From JABDMH01 sp965223165 (lineage in GTDB: Bacteria > Bacteroidota > Bacteroidia > Chitinophagales > Saprospiraceae), in NCBI GenBank assembly GCA_965223165.1, contig CBDCVQ010000003.1, positions 293,359-357,358 of the forward strand: a stretch of 64,000 bases of DNA, in the 5' to 3' direction. The translations under genes were made by a program, and so were the position numbers. The notes under the pieces are model-generated. The model was given only the letters and a program-made list of their open reading frames with translations. It was not told where the DNA came from and did no database searches. Positions 27,390-37,527 of the stretch are shown in pieces (within the stretch, counting starts at the first letter, position 1; each line of letters begins with the position of its first letter).

Positions 27390-27669
27390 ACTAAAGAACA
27401 TTCATCCCGGTGAAGTGCTGCTCGAAGAATTCTTGCAACCCATGGGCATAAGTGCCTATAAACTATCTAAGGATGTGGGAATCCCTCAGACAAGAACCAG
27501 TATGATCATAAAGGGAAATCGAAGAGTTACAGCTGACACGGCTTTGAGACTCTCGAAGTACTTTGGAACCTCAGCTAAGTTCTGGTTGGGATTACAAAAT
27601 GACTTTGATCTTGAAGAGGAGAAAACCAAACTCAGCAAAGAACTGGACGAAATTGAAGCAGTGAATTGA
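27382..27669 (+). CDS. higA: HigA antitoxin
   Basis: A 95-residue XRE protein of the HigA/VapI type: IHPGEVLLEEFLQPMGISAY at the N-terminus, then VGIPQTRTSMIIKGNRRVTA and LRLSKYFGTSAKFWLGLQND. It neutralises HigB and autoregulates the pair. Its stop lies 6 bases before the attC of cassette 11. Confidence 0.93.
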   Translation: MARLKNIHPGEVLLEEFLQPMGISAYKLSKDVGIPQTRTSMIIKGNRRVTADTALRLSKYFGTSAKFWLGLQNDFDLEEEKTKLSKELDEIEAVN

Positions 27670-27674
27670 ACAAC

Positions 27675-27744
27675 GAGGTACAACCTTGTGCAGCACACCA
27701 TGCCTTCCCTTCGGTCGTCACGGCGGCTGCACTCACCGTTCTAT
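27675..27744 (+). other. attC of cassette 11
   Basis: Short type. R'' GAGGTACAAC perfectly complements the start GTTGTACCTC. Arms TGTGCAGC / GGCTGCAC. Cassette 27045-27738. Confidence 0.9.
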
Positions 27745-27829
27745 GCCAGCTAAAACCCACCCGCAAAAGCAAAGAGTGCTATCGCACACATTGCTTTTTT
27801 TGCTAGACTCATTAAAATGAAGAAGATAA

Positions 27830-28246
27830 ATGATGAACGAAAAAATCGAAAATAAATTAAACAAAAGGCACATAAAGCCTACGGCAATGCGAATCCTCGT
27901 ATTACAGTACTTGATGGAACAAGACAAAGCAGTGTCTTTACAAAGCATTGAAAACGCTTTTGAAGCGGCCGATAAATCAACACTTTATCGTACACTTAAA
28001 ACTTTTGAAAAAAACAAATTAGTCCATACCATTGATGATGGTACGAAACAATTAAAATATGCTCTGTGTTTAGAAAGTTGTGAATGTGAAACCATTGATC
28101 AACACTATCATTTTCATTGTACAAAGTGTCAAAACACCTTTTGCCTCACCAATCAAAACGTACCGAAAATAGAATTACCTAAAAACTTCAAAATGCAGCA
28201 AGCCAATATGGTTATCAAAGGACTTTGTGGAGATTGTAATCGATAA
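27830..28246 (+). CDS. Fur-family metalloregulator
   Basis: A 138-residue Fur/Zur-like repressor. The winged helix has KPTAMRILVLQYLM and DKSTLYRTLKTFEKNKLVH. The C-terminal dimerisation domain has the HYHFHC sensor segment, structural CxxC pairs HCTKC and LCGDC, and a preceding Cys-rich SCECET. It heads the metal efflux operon of cassette 12 and probably represses it until Zn, Co or Cd rises (inference; Zur-like proteins usually repress uptake). The neighbouring gene follows after a few bases. Confidence 0.85.
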   Translation: MMNEKIENKLNKRHIKPTAMRILVLQYLMEQDKAVSLQSIENAFEAADKSTLYRTLKTFEKNKLVHTIDDGTKQLKYALCLESCECETIDQHYHFHCTKCQNTFCLTNQNVPKIELPKNFKMQQANMVIKGLCGDCNR

Positions 28247-28294
28247 ACTTTGCAAGTGGGTTGCAGAGAACTTGTCCTATCTTTGCAAAGTTAT

Positions 28295-28621
28295 ATGAGA
28301 TTATTTTCATTCATATTATCAATTTATGTGTTGGCATTGTCGGTTGTGCCTTGCTCGGATGGCATTGCCCATAAGCTTGATGATGTAGATGCAAATATAG
28401 AAGTATCTCAAACCGAACACGACCATAATCCTTCGGACCACAGTGATTATTGCACTCCATTTTGCTCTTGTTCTTGTTGTGGTTCACTCACTACAGTACC
28501 TACTGGTCACCAAATTGGCGAAGTAAAAATCTTGGCTTCAACTACCTACTTATTTCCTTACAAATTCGATTACTCCTCTGACTATACCGAAGGAGTCTGG
28601 CACCCGCCTGTCTATTGTTGA
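28295..28621 (+). CDS. DUF6660-like exported Cys/His-rich protein
   Basis: About 108 residues from the ATG at 28295, which begins a signal peptide (MRLFSFILSIYVLALSVVPC). The frame is open further upstream but without such a feature. The mature part has HDHNPSDHSDYCTPFCSCSC, a dense cluster of His, Asp and Cys for metal binding, and ends in WHPPVYC. Short proteins of this type (DUF6660) sit in front of Bacteroidota CusA/CzcA operons. A periplasmic metal-binding role is likely. Confidence 0.65.
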   Translation: MRLFSFILSIYVLALSVVPCSDGIAHKLDDVDANIEVSQTEHDHNPSDHSDYCTPFCSCSCCGSLTTVPTGHQIGEVKILASTTYLFPYKFDYSSDYTEGVWHPPVYC

Positions 28622-28693
28622 TTCCATTTTCAGGGGAGTACTATGCCCATTTCAAACATAGTACAGGTTTTAACATAAGCAAAGTCATAATCA

Positions 28694-31600
28694 ATGTTCG
28701 ATAAAATAATTGCTTATTCCGTGCGGAATAAGTTTGTCATAGGGCTACTGGTGGCCGCCCTTATTGTCTGGGGTCTATTTTCATTCAGACAGCTACCCAT
28801 AGATGCTGTCCCTGATATAACCAATAATCAGGTGCAGGTCATAACCCTATCGCCTACACTTGCCACGCAAGAAGTAGAGCAGTTCATTACCACACCTGTT
28901 GAACTTTCACTACAAAGTCTTCAAAGAACAGAAGAAATAAGGTCTATTTCCCGGTTTGGGCTTTCAGTAGTAACTGTGGTGTTTGAAGAAAACTACGATA
29001 TATATTTAGCAAGGCAGTTGGTTGGTGAAAGACTAAAAGAAGCTCAGGAAGCCATTCCAAAAGGATTAGGCACTCCCGAAATGGCACCACTTTCTACAGG
29101 CTTGGGAGAAATTTATCAATATGTAGTCCGACCAATAGAAGGGTACGAAAGCAAGTATTCAGCTTCTGAATTACGGAGCATACAAGACTGGATTGTAAAA
29201 AGGCAACTTTTAGGAATAGAAGGTGTAGCCGAAGTAAACTCGATGGGTGGCTACTTAAAACAATACGAAGTTGCTGTAGATCCTAACGTATTAAAATCCG
29301 TAGGTGTAAGTATCTCTGAAATTTTCTCAGCACTCGAAAAGAGCAATGAGAATACAGGTGGTGCTTACATAGAGAAAAACTCAAGTGCCTATTACATTCG
29401 GTCAGAAGGACTGGCTAAGTCATTAGATGATATTGGGAACATTGTTGTCAGAAATGACAGTGGGACTCCCGTATTGGTGAAAGATGTGGCAAATGTGCAA
29501 TTTGGTAAAGCTCCAAGATACGGAGCTTTGGTTCGGGATGGTGAAGAAGTAGTAGGTGGAAAGGTAATGATGTTTAAAGGAGCTAACTCCGCTCAGGTTA
29601 CAGAATTGATTAAAGAACGGGTTACGCAAATTCAAAAATCGCTACCCGAAGGTGTTGTTGTAGAGCCTTATCTGGTCAGGGACAAGTTGGTCAGCACCGC
29701 TATTGGCACGGTCAAGAAAAACTTAATTGAAGGTGGACTTATTGTCATTTTCATATTGGTTTTACTGCTGGGAAATTGGAGAGCAGGCCTTATTGTAGCC
29801 TCTGTAATTCCCTTAGCAATGTTATTTGCGGTTTCAATGATGAATGTGTTCGGCATATCTGCCAATCTAATGAGTCTTGGAGCAATAGACTTCGGACTCA
29901 TTGTAGATGGTGCAGTAATCATAGTTGAAGCCATTGTTCACAGATTGCACCTCAGAAAAGCAGGCAGTTCTTTAACCCAGTCTGAAATGGATGATGAAGT
30001 AATTGGCTCCTCACAAAAAATTAGAAGCTCGGCTGCCTTTGGAGAAATTATAATCCTAATGGTCTATATACCCATTTTGGCCTTAGTAGGTATAGAAGGT
30101 AAAATGTTTAAGCCAATGGCTCAAACCGTAATGTTGGCCATAGCGGGGGCATTGATTCTATCACTTACCTACGTGCCAATGATGGCAGCTTTGGTGCTTA
30201 GTAAAAGAGTAGTCAACAAGAAAACCATTTCAGATAAAATCATTGCATTTTTTCAAAACCTATACCGTCCAATTTTAAATGTTGCTTTTAGATTAAAAAC
30301 ACTATTTGTAGGAGCAACAATAGTTCTTTTTCTAATAAGTGTTTTTGTCTTTAGCAGAATGGGCGGAGAGTTTATTCCAACACTGGAAGAAGGAGATTTA
30401 GCCTTGCAGCACATTCTACCGTCAGGAAGTTCATTATCGCAAAGTGTAGAAACGGCTAAAATGATTCAAAACAAATTGTTGAATGATTTTCCTGAAATCG
30501 AAGATGTGGTTGTAAATATTGGAGCAGCGGAAATACCTACAGACCCAATGCCCGTAGAAATAGGTGATTACGTATTAGTAATGAAACCAAAATCAGAATG
30601 GAATTCGGCAAAAAATAGAAAAGAGATGTTTGAAAAAATGGAAGAGTCGCTCGAAGCTATTCCGGGTGTTGGTTTTGAATTTTCTCAGCCTATACAATTA
30701 CGTTTTAATGAATTGATGACAGGCTCAAAAGCTGATATTGCCATCAAATTGTTTGGTCAGGATTTGGATTTGCTCTACCAAAAAGCTACGAAAGCCGAAC
30801 AAATAATTAAGCAATTAGATGGTGTAGGTACGGTCAATGTGGAACAGACCATTGGAATGCCACAGGTGATGATTACCTATGATTATAATAAAATGGCTCA
30901 ATATGGCCTGCACGTCCAGGATGTGAATCAAATTGTACGTTCGGCATTTGCAGGTGAAAAGGCAGGTATTGTTTATGAAGGAGATAAGCGATTTGATTTG
31001 GTCGTTCGATTAGATGCACAGAATAGAGTGGGAATAGATGATGTCGAGCATTTATTTATCACCCTTGATAATGGAAGTCAAGTACCATTGAATAGTGTGG
31101 CCAATGTAGAACTGATAAATGCTCCAATGCAAATTTCGAGAGAGAATACCAATAGAAGAATCGTCATAGGCGTAAATGTGGGCAATACAGATGTAGAGTC
31201 TTTAGTAGAAAAAATACAATCTGAATTAGACGGTAAAATAGAACTACCTGCCGGATATTATTTTACCTATGGCGGCCAGTTTGAAAACTTAAAGGCTGCC
31301 AATGCGAGATTATCTATAGCCGTACCTATTGCCTTGGCACTCATATTTATATTACTCTATTTCACATTCGGTTCGGTTTCTCAGGCCTTATTGATTTACA
31401 CCGCCATTCCGCTATCCGCTATTGGCGGTATATGGGCATTACAACTCAGGGGCCTACCCTTTAGTATCTCTGCCGGAATCGGTTTTATAGCATTATTTGG
31501 AGTAGCAGTATTGAACGGTATTGTTCTGATCGGGTATTTCAATCAACTAAAAAAAGAAGGAATGACAGATATAAAAGAAAGAATATGGACAGGAACAAGA

Positions 31601-33013
31601 GTTAGGCTAAGGCCTGTATTAATGACTGCGGCTGTAGCTTCATTGGGTTTTTTACCTATGGCAATATCAACTTCCGGTGGTGCTGAAGTACAAAGACCCT
31701 TAGCAACTGTTGTAATCGGTGGTTTAACAACGGCCACATTTTTAACCCTGGTTATTTTACCTATACTATATTATTGGTTGGAAAAATGGTCATTACGAAA
31801 GAAGAACAATAGTACAGGATTCAAGAAAGCAGCACTTGGTATTTTTCTATGTATTGGTTTGACTATTGGTGTTCAAGCACAGCAACGTGCTCTGGATTTG
31901 GATAGTGCGATTGCCATAGCTATTGATAATCACCCCAATATAAAAGCGGCTGACTTGACTATTCAAAAGGAGCAATCGCTTCAGGAACTGAAATACAATC
32001 TCGGTACTACCGAAATTTCTTATCAGGGAGATGGGTTGTTTGATAGAGATTTTGGACAACAAGTAAATCAAATAGGTGTGGTTCAAAACATACCAAATCC
32101 AGGGATTGTAAAGGCTCAAAACCAATTGCAAAACGAACTGGCCACTCAAAGTATTTATGCTAAACAAATCACGGAAAATGAATTAAAATGGCAAGTCCGG
32201 CAGTTATACGCAGACATTCAATTTCAAAAAGAACTCAATAAACTCTACACCAATCTAACTGACACCTATGCAGAGTATCAAAGAAAGGCAGAAGTTCGAG
32301 TGAATGCCGGAGCAGCTAATCCTATTGAATCGCTAACCTTAAAATCGAAACAGCAAGATTACAATTTGCTTCAAAGGCAAAGCAGTATGGTAATTACAAA
32401 TCTTGAAAAACAATTTCAGATACTTCTTAATATAGATGAGCCGGTAACTACCATTGATAGCATTTTTAAGGTGACTTACCTGGAAGAATACGATAGTCTC
32501 GACAATCCTTTTCTTCTTCAAAGCAAGCAAGCCATTGCTGTAGAAAATGCACGGATCGGGGTAATGCAATCTGAACTGAAACCTGACTTTAATGTAGGTT
32601 ACGCTGCCCAGAGATTCAATGAAGGTGGATGGCTCAATGCCTTTCAGGTTGGCGTTTCACTGCCCTTGTTTAATGGGCAAGCTAAAAAAAGAATTGAAGC
32701 CCAACGAATGCAACTTGACATTGGAGAGTTTCAATATCAAGGTAAAGTCTTAACCCTAAAGCAGGAACAAATAGCAGCTAAAAATGCAGTCAGTCTCTAT
32801 CAGGAAGGAATCGGTTTTTACAATCAGCAATTAAATACAATCAATCCTGAAATGATACGGATTAGCCAACTCAATTATCAGGAAGGCGAGATTTCATATT
32901 TGGAGTTATTAAACGCCTTACAATTAATGGCAGCAAACAATAAGAATTATTGGGAGCAGATAAAAGCTCATAATAAAGCCGTTGCTGATTATCAATTTCT
33001 TTCAAACCAGTAA
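28694..33013 (+). CDS. Heavy-metal RND pump fused to TolC-like channel (CusA/CzcA-OMF)
   Basis: 1439 residues. Residues ~1-1037 are a complete heavy-metal RND transporter: VPDITNNQVQVIT near the N-terminus, GAIDFGLIVDGAVIIVE in TM4 carrying the proton-relay acidic residues, and a second hydrophobic block near 880-1030. A short hydrophobic stretch at ~1045-1062 ending GVQAQ looks like a former signal peptide. Residues ~1065-1439 form an outer-membrane factor (CusC/TolC-like) with long helices. The fusion is known in Bacteroidota metal pumps. It probably exports Zn, Co, Cd or Cu/Ag from periplasm to outside with the adaptor at 33024. Core of cassette 12. Confidence 0.9.
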   Translation: MFDKIIAYSVRNKFVIGLLVAALIVWGLFSFRQLPIDAVPDITNNQVQVITLSPTLATQEVEQFITTPVELSLQSLQRTEEIRSISRFGLSVVTVVFEENYDIYLARQLVGERLKEAQEAIPKGLGTPEMAPLSTGLGEIYQYVVRPIEGYESKYSASELRSIQDWIVKRQLLGIEGVAEVNSMGGYLKQYEVAVDPNVLKSVGVSISEIFSALEKSNENTGGAYIEKNSSAYYIRSEGLAKSLDDIGNIVVRNDSGTPVLVKDVANVQFGKAPRYGALVRDGEEVVGGKVMMFKGANSAQVTELIKERVTQIQKSLPEGVVVEPYLVRDKLVSTAIGTVKKNLIEGGLIVIFILVLLLGNWRAGLIVASVIPLAMLFAVSMMNVFGISANLMSLGAIDFGLIVDGAVIIVEAIVHRLHLRKAGSSLTQSEMDDEVIGSSQKIRSSAAFGEIIILMVYIPILALVGIEGKMFKPMAQTVMLAIAGALILSLTYVPMMAALVLSKRVVNKKTISDKIIAFFQNLYRPILNVAFRLKTLFVGATIVLFLISVFVFSRMGGEFIPTLEEGDLALQHILPSGSSLSQSVETAKMIQNKLLNDFPEIEDVVVNIGAAEIPTDPMPVEIGDYVLVMKPKSEWNSAKNRKEMFEKMEESLEAIPGVGFEFSQPIQLRFNELMTGSKADIAIKLFGQDLDLLYQKATKAEQIIKQLDGVGTVNVEQTIGMPQVMITYDYNKMAQYGLHVQDVNQIVRSAFAGEKAGIVYEGDKRFDLVVRLDAQNRVGIDDVEHLFITLDNGSQVPLNSVANVELINAPMQISRENTNRRIVIGVNVGNTDVESLVEKIQSELDGKIELPAGYYFTYGGQFENLKAANARLSIAVPIALALIFILLYFTFGSVSQALLIYTAIPLSAIGGIWALQLRGLPFSISAGIGFIALFGVAVLNGIVLIGYFNQLKKEGMTDIKERIWTGTRVRLRPVLMTAAVASLGFLPMAISTSGGAEVQRPLATVVIGGLTTATFLTLVILPILYYWLEKWSLRKKNNSTGFKKAALGIFLCIGLTIGVQAQQRALDLDSAIAIAIDNHPNIKAADLTIQKEQSLQELKYNLGTTEISYQGDGLFDRDFGQQVNQIGVVQNIPNPGIVKAQNQLQNELATQSIYAKQITENELKWQVRQLYADIQFQKELNKLYTNLTDTYAEYQRKAEVRVNAGAANPIESLTLKSKQQDYNLLQRQSSMVITNLEKQFQILLNIDEPVTTIDSIFKVTYLEEYDSLDNPFLLQSKQAIAVENARIGVMQSELKPDFNVGYAAQRFNEGGWLNAFQVGVSLPLFNGQAKKRIEAQRMQLDIGEFQYQGKVLTLKQEQIAAKNAVSLYQEGIGFYNQQLNTINPEMIRISQLNYQEGEISYLELLNALQLMAANNKNYWEQIKAHNKAVADYQFLSNQ

Positions 33014-33023
33014 AAGATATAAA

Positions 33024-34250
33024 ATGAATAAAATAACATATATAATAGTATTCGCAACATTAACCGTTTTCACTTTTTCTTGCGGTCATAAGCATAGCGA
33101 AGGTGACGGACACAACCACGGAACAGAATCAAATACACATTCAGAAGCAGATGGACATAGTCACGGTGATGAAGAAGAGCATAGGAAAGGGTTATTTCTT
33201 ACAAAACAGCAGGCAGCAACCATAGGCTTGGAATTTGGAGAACTATCGTCTATCAAAATAAATGACTTTATAAAGGCCACTGGTACTTTAGGGTTGCCAC
33301 CTAATGCTTATTCGTCTGTTTCCGCCAAAGCCAACGGAATTATTAAAAGTTCTAAGAAGTATGTGGAAGGAGACTATGTAAAAAAAGGGAGTGTAATTGC
33401 CTACTTGGAGAATCCTGATTTTATCAAAACACAACAAGAGTATTTGGAAACAATTGCTCAACTCAAATTGAAACGATTGGATGTAGAACGACAAAGAACT
33501 TTAGTAGAAGCCAATGCAGGTGTTACGAAAAACCTACAAAATGCAGAAGCTGAAGTAGCCGTCTTAGAAGCCAAGTCCACGGGTCTCTCAAAGCAACTTG
33601 GTTATTTAGGCATTTCAACTTCTCAACTCACCACAAGTTCTATTCGTCAGCAAATTGCCATTGTCGCTCCTATGAGTGGTTATATTTCAAAAATAAATTT
33701 CCATAATGGAATGTATGCTCAATCTTCCGTTTCCTTAATGGACATTATTTCCACTGAACACCTACACTTAGAATTGGATGTGTTTGAAAAAGACATTTCA
33801 AGGATTAAAAAAGGACAAAATATCACTTATACCGTTCCTGCTCTTGGACAGACTATTTATAAAGGTGAAATAAGCGTACTGGGTAAAGAATTTAATGCGA
33901 ACACCAAAACAGTTCGTGTTCACGGACATTTAGAAGGTACAAAACCAGCATTCGTTAAAGACTTATTCGTAAATGCAAAAATATGGCTCAACGACATTAC
34001 CACGACTGCCTTACCCGAAAAAGCCATAATTCGGGATGGAGAGAATGGATTCATATACGCTGCGAAAAACGATAGCGATATAATCGAATTTGAATTTAAA
34101 AAACTAAATGTAGTTATAGGTGCTTCGGATAATGGATTTACTGCTGTCAAACTGATCGACACCATTCCTGAAGGAATGCAAATCGTGACCAAGGGAGCCT
34201 ACTACGTTTATGCACAATCCAAAGCAGGAGAATTAGAACACGAACATTAA
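33024..34250 (+). CDS. CusB/CzcB-type periplasmic adaptor, lipoprotein
   Basis: A 408-residue membrane-fusion protein. The ATG at 33024 is chosen because it opens a lipoprotein signal with lipobox TFSC (Cys20), followed by a His-rich GHKHSEGDGHNHG segment and SEADGHSHGDEEEH that can bind metal ions. The body has the adaptor order: KANGIIKSSKKYVEGDYVKK (lipoyl half), a helical hairpin and a beta-barrel with VAPMSGYISKI. It couples the RND pump to its channel domain. Starts 10 bases after the pump stop. Confidence 0.9.
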   Translation: MNKITYIIVFATLTVFTFSCGHKHSEGDGHNHGTESNTHSEADGHSHGDEEEHRKGLFLTKQQAATIGLEFGELSSIKINDFIKATGTLGLPPNAYSSVSAKANGIIKSSKKYVEGDYVKKGSVIAYLENPDFIKTQQEYLETIAQLKLKRLDVERQRTLVEANAGVTKNLQNAEAEVAVLEAKSTGLSKQLGYLGISTSQLTTSSIRQQIAIVAPMSGYISKINFHNGMYAQSSVSLMDIISTEHLHLELDVFEKDISRIKKGQNITYTVPALGQTIYKGEISVLGKEFNANTKTVRVHGHLEGTKPAFVKDLFVNAKIWLNDITTTALPEKAIIRDGENGFIYAAKNDSDIIEFEFKKLNVVIGASDNGFTAVKLIDTIPEGMQIVTKGAYYVYAQSKAGELEHEH

Positions 34251-34260
34251 GAAATTGACT

Positions 34261-34860
34261 ATGTGTTTATTCCTATTTCTAATTATATATTTCTTTTTAG
34301 TTTTTTTTCTTAGGTCTTTTCTGCTTTGGAAGAAAACCAAAATAAATCCATTGACTTTCAATAAAGGAGATGACGCTCACGGCTATAATGGAAAAGTATT
34401 TGCCTTTATTTCTTTGCTTGAATTGATTGTAGTTTCAATTAATGCATTTGTCCCTTTTTGGCTCAAATACCTACTTCCCTTCTGGTACTTGGAATTTAAC
34501 GTACTTAAATATGTGGGATGGGGACTCTTGTTTTTATCGCTCATTGTGGTATGGTTAGCTCAGTCCAATATGCGAGATTCCTGGCGTATTGGAATAGACG
34601 AAGAAAACAAGACAGTATTAGTAACAGATGGCTTTTTCTCATTTTCTCGCAATCCCATTTTTTTGGGTATTATGATTGCCAATGTGGGCTTATTCCTTGT
34701 GCTACCAAATGCATTTACGTTGCTCATTGTGGCACTATCCACTTTAAGTATCAATACACAAATTAGACTGGAAGAAGATTTTCTATTAAAGGAGTTTGGT
34801 GAAAAGTTCTTGAATTACCGAAAGACAGTGAACCGATGGATTACATTAAATCAAAAATAA
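34261..34860 (+). CDS. Isoprenylcysteine methyltransferase-like membrane protein
   Basis: A 199-residue protein with five or six transmembrane segments. The C-terminal half carries the PEMT/ICMT-like pattern: LVTDGFFSFSRNPIFLGIMI, followed by RLEEDFLLKEFGEKFLNYRK and a conserved Trp near the end. Such methyltransferase-like proteins are common in metal efflux operons but their substrate is unknown. ATG at 34261 preferred to TTG at 34255. Its stop abuts the start of the ATPase gene. Confidence 0.75.
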   Translation: MCLFLFLIIYFFLVFFLRSFLLWKKTKINPLTFNKGDDAHGYNGKVFAFISLLELIVVSINAFVPFWLKYLLPFWYLEFNVLKYVGWGLLFLSLIVVWLAQSNMRDSWRIGIDEENKTVLVTDGFFSFSRNPIFLGIMIANVGLFLVLPNAFTLLIVALSTLSINTQIRLEEDFLLKEFGEKFLNYRKTVNRWITLNQK

Positions 34861-36891
34861 ATGAAACAAACCAAACATAAGCATATATACGACAGTCAAG
34901 GCAGACAAATATGTTGCTCATTAGAAGAAAAAATAGATGCTAAAACACCACCACCTTTATTAAAAGCCGAGCATAGCGAAGATGAAGGTCACGATCATTC
35001 GCACGACCACTCGCATAGCCATTCTCTTGATGGTTGGAAAGCATATCTGCCTGCCATAATCAGTTTTATTTTGTTAATAGCAGGAATAATCCTTGATTAT
35101 TTTGATGTAGCTTTTTTCAAAGAATGGATAAGAGTAGCTTGGTATGTTGCAGCTTATATTCCTGTTGGCTTTCCTGTAATTAAAGAAGCCATTTTGGCAC
35201 TTAGTAAGAGAGAAGTTTTCACCGAATTTTTCTTAATGAGTATTGCCACTATTGGAGCTTTTGCCATTGGTGAATATCCTGAAGGTGTTGCAGTAATGCT
35301 GTTCTATGCCGTGGGCGAACTATTTCAAAGTGCTGCTGTAAAGAGAGCCAAAAACAATATCAAATCTCTTTTGGATGTAAGACCGAAGATTGCCAATGTA
35401 TTGAGAAACGGTCATTATGAAACCATAAATCCCAACGATGTAGCCATAGGTGAAACTATACAGGTGAAAGTAGGTGAAAAAGTACCACTGGACGGAATAC
35501 TGCTTTCTGACAAAGCCAGTTTCAACACGGCTGCCTTAACAGGTGAAAGCAAGCCCCAGAGTAATCTACAAGGGGAAAACGTATTAGCAGGTTCAATTAA
35601 TTTAGAAAGTGTTGTAGATATAGAAGTCACTAAATTGTTCAACGATAGTTCAGTGTCGCGAATATTGGAATTGGTACAGAATGCAACTTCAAAAAAAGCA
35701 AAAACAGAATTGCTCATTAGAAGATTGGCCAAAATCTATACTCCAATTGTGGTTTACCTGGCAATAGCGATATGTTTTCTACCATACTTTTTTGTGGATG
35801 ACTATGTATTCCAGGATTGGTTATATAGAGCATTGATTTTCTTGGTTATTTCTTGCCCTTGTGCTTTGGTTATTTCTATCCCATTGGGCTACTTCGGTGG
35901 TTTAGGAGCAGCTTCTAAAAATGGTATTTTATTTAAAGGGGCAAAATACTTGGATGAACTCAAAGAAGTGAATACCGTAATGATAGATAAGACGGGAACA
36001 GTAACAAAAGGAGTTTTCAAAATCAATGAAGTCAAGCCATTTAATGGATGGACCGATCAAACGCTAATGCCTGTGATCTTAGCCATAGAATCAAAGTCCA
36101 CTCACCCCATTGCTAAAGCCATAATGGAGTATCAAACCAATGAATCAATTCCCGAATCTACCGAAGTAAAGGAAATAGCAGGAAAAGGATTAAGGGGCAT
36201 AGTAGATGGCAAAAAAATTGTTGTTGGAAATCAAAAATTGATGCAGCAGTTCAATATTTCTACGCCTAAAGAAACAGAGTCCATTGTGGAGTCAGTTGTT
36301 TTAATAGGAATTGATGAAGAATTTGCAGGCTATGTAACTATTGCAGATGAGATAAAAGAAGATGCTAAACAGTCTATAGGAAAACTGAAAAGCAACGGAA
36401 TTAGCGAATTTATGATGCTTTCTGGTGATAAGGACAGTATCACCCAAAAGGTAGCGACACAACTGGAAATTGAAAAGGCAAAAGGTGGATTGCTACCTGA
36501 AGACAAACTCGATGAAGTCGAAAAACTAAAAAAAGATGTAGCTAAAAAAATTGCATTCATTGGTGATGGTATCAATGATGCTCCTGTATTAGCGGCCAGT
36601 GATGTAGGTATTGCTATGGGGGCTATGGGTGCTGATGTGGCTATAGAAACAGCAGATGTTATCATTCAAACCGACCAACTTTCAAAAGTCAGCACCGGTA
36701 TTCAAATTGCTAAATCCACACAAAGAATCATTTGGCAAAATATATATCTTGCCTTTGGCGTAAAAATCCTGGTTTTAATTGGCGGGACTTTAGGTCTGGC
36801 TACAATGTGGCAGGCAGTCTTTGCAGATGTAGGCGTTGCTTTATTAGCTATTTTAAATGCTGTTCGATTGCAAAAGATGGATTGGGAGTAA
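34861..36891 (+). CDS. P1B-type metal ATPase (ZntA/CadA-like)
   Basis: A 676-residue heavy-metal exporter. The N-terminus carries an ICC pair (residues 17-19) and a His/Asp-rich segment (EGHDHSHDHSHSHS) instead of a full HMA domain. Motifs: TGES at 227-230, metal-binding CPC at 332-334 in SCPCALV, phosphorylated Asp376 in DKTGT, and GDGINDAPVL in the hinge. The CPC with a downstream Lys/Asp arrangement of this group favours Zn2+/Cd2+/Pb2+. It moves cytosolic metal to the periplasm, from where the RND complex expels it, so the operon covers both compartments. Last gene of cassette 12. Confidence 0.92.
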   Translation: MKQTKHKHIYDSQGRQICCSLEEKIDAKTPPPLLKAEHSEDEGHDHSHDHSHSHSLDGWKAYLPAIISFILLIAGIILDYFDVAFFKEWIRVAWYVAAYIPVGFPVIKEAILALSKREVFTEFFLMSIATIGAFAIGEYPEGVAVMLFYAVGELFQSAAVKRAKNNIKSLLDVRPKIANVLRNGHYETINPNDVAIGETIQVKVGEKVPLDGILLSDKASFNTAALTGESKPQSNLQGENVLAGSINLESVVDIEVTKLFNDSSVSRILELVQNATSKKAKTELLIRRLAKIYTPIVVYLAIAICFLPYFFVDDYVFQDWLYRALIFLVISCPCALVISIPLGYFGGLGAASKNGILFKGAKYLDELKEVNTVMIDKTGTVTKGVFKINEVKPFNGWTDQTLMPVILAIESKSTHPIAKAIMEYQTNESIPESTEVKEIAGKGLRGIVDGKKIVVGNQKLMQQFNISTPKETESIVESVVLIGIDEEFAGYVTIADEIKEDAKQSIGKLKSNGISEFMMLSGDKDSITQKVATQLEIEKAKGGLLPEDKLDEVEKLKKDVAKKIAFIGDGINDAPVLAASDVGIAMGAMGADVAIETADVIIQTDQLSKVSTGIQIAKSTQRIIWQNIYLAFGVKILVLIGGTLGLATMWQAVFADVGVALLAILNAVRLQKMDWE

Positions 36892-36990
36892 GTCCTACAA
36901 AGCAAACCCAAATCACAGCACATTGCAATCCTCGTTCCTGCGGTTGCAAAGAGCTGTGAGCCACCGCAAATCAAAACGAATGAAGAAAGC

Positions 36991-37126
36991 CGGCATAGAA
37001 CAATGTATAAGAAATAATAGCCGAAGTAGAAATAAATTTGAAGTGTATATCCCGCAGAAAACTTTGTCTTAAATTTGAAGTGTGTGGCTCCGCAGTCGGC
37101 TACTATTCTTATACTAACCGTTATCC
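36991..37126 (+). other. attC of cassette 12 (metal efflux operon)
   Basis: Long type. R'' GGCATAGAAC complements the start GTTCTATGCC over 10 bases. Arms TGTATAAGAAATAATAGCCGA / TCGGCTACTATTCTTATACT. Cassette 27739-37120, 9382 bp, the largest in the array. Confidence 0.85.
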
Positions 37127-37151
37127 TGCATTACGACAAACTGCTCAATAA

Positions 37152-37334
37152 ATGAAGCTTTCACATATTGGCGGTATTGCACTGTTAATGATAGGCATAT
37201 GGTTTCTCGTCGCCGCTCTCAGAGACAAGGAAGTAGGCTATTGGAGATTGTATTCTCAATCACAAGATCTAGGAACTGCAATCTTTTCAATACTCTTAGG
37301 CTTGTTGCTACTCCTGGACAGAGTCGAATTCTGA
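37152..37334 (+). CDS. Small two-helix membrane protein
   Basis: A 60-residue protein with two transmembrane segments (about residues 7-22 and 43-58) and little else. No family recognised. A further 29-codon frame at 37349-37438 follows (MNRHHYATNEPPNE start) but is too short to support. First gene of cassette 13, starting 31 bases after the core. Confidence 0.45.
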   Translation: MKLSHIGGIALLMIGIWFLVAALRDKEVGYWRLYSQSQDLGTAIFSILLGLLLLLDRVEF

Positions 37335-37527
37335 CGAGAAAAGGCCTTATGAATCGACATCACTACGCCACCAATGAGCCTCCGAATGAAAACGACAGCG
37401 AACCGTATTGGGAATTTCGTAAAGGACCAAAATTTTAACTTCATAGATCAGTTCGAAAGGAATAATAGGCGGTAACGTATTTCAACATAAGGACACGAGC
37501 CTTTCAAAAAGAAGCCAACAGATCAAC

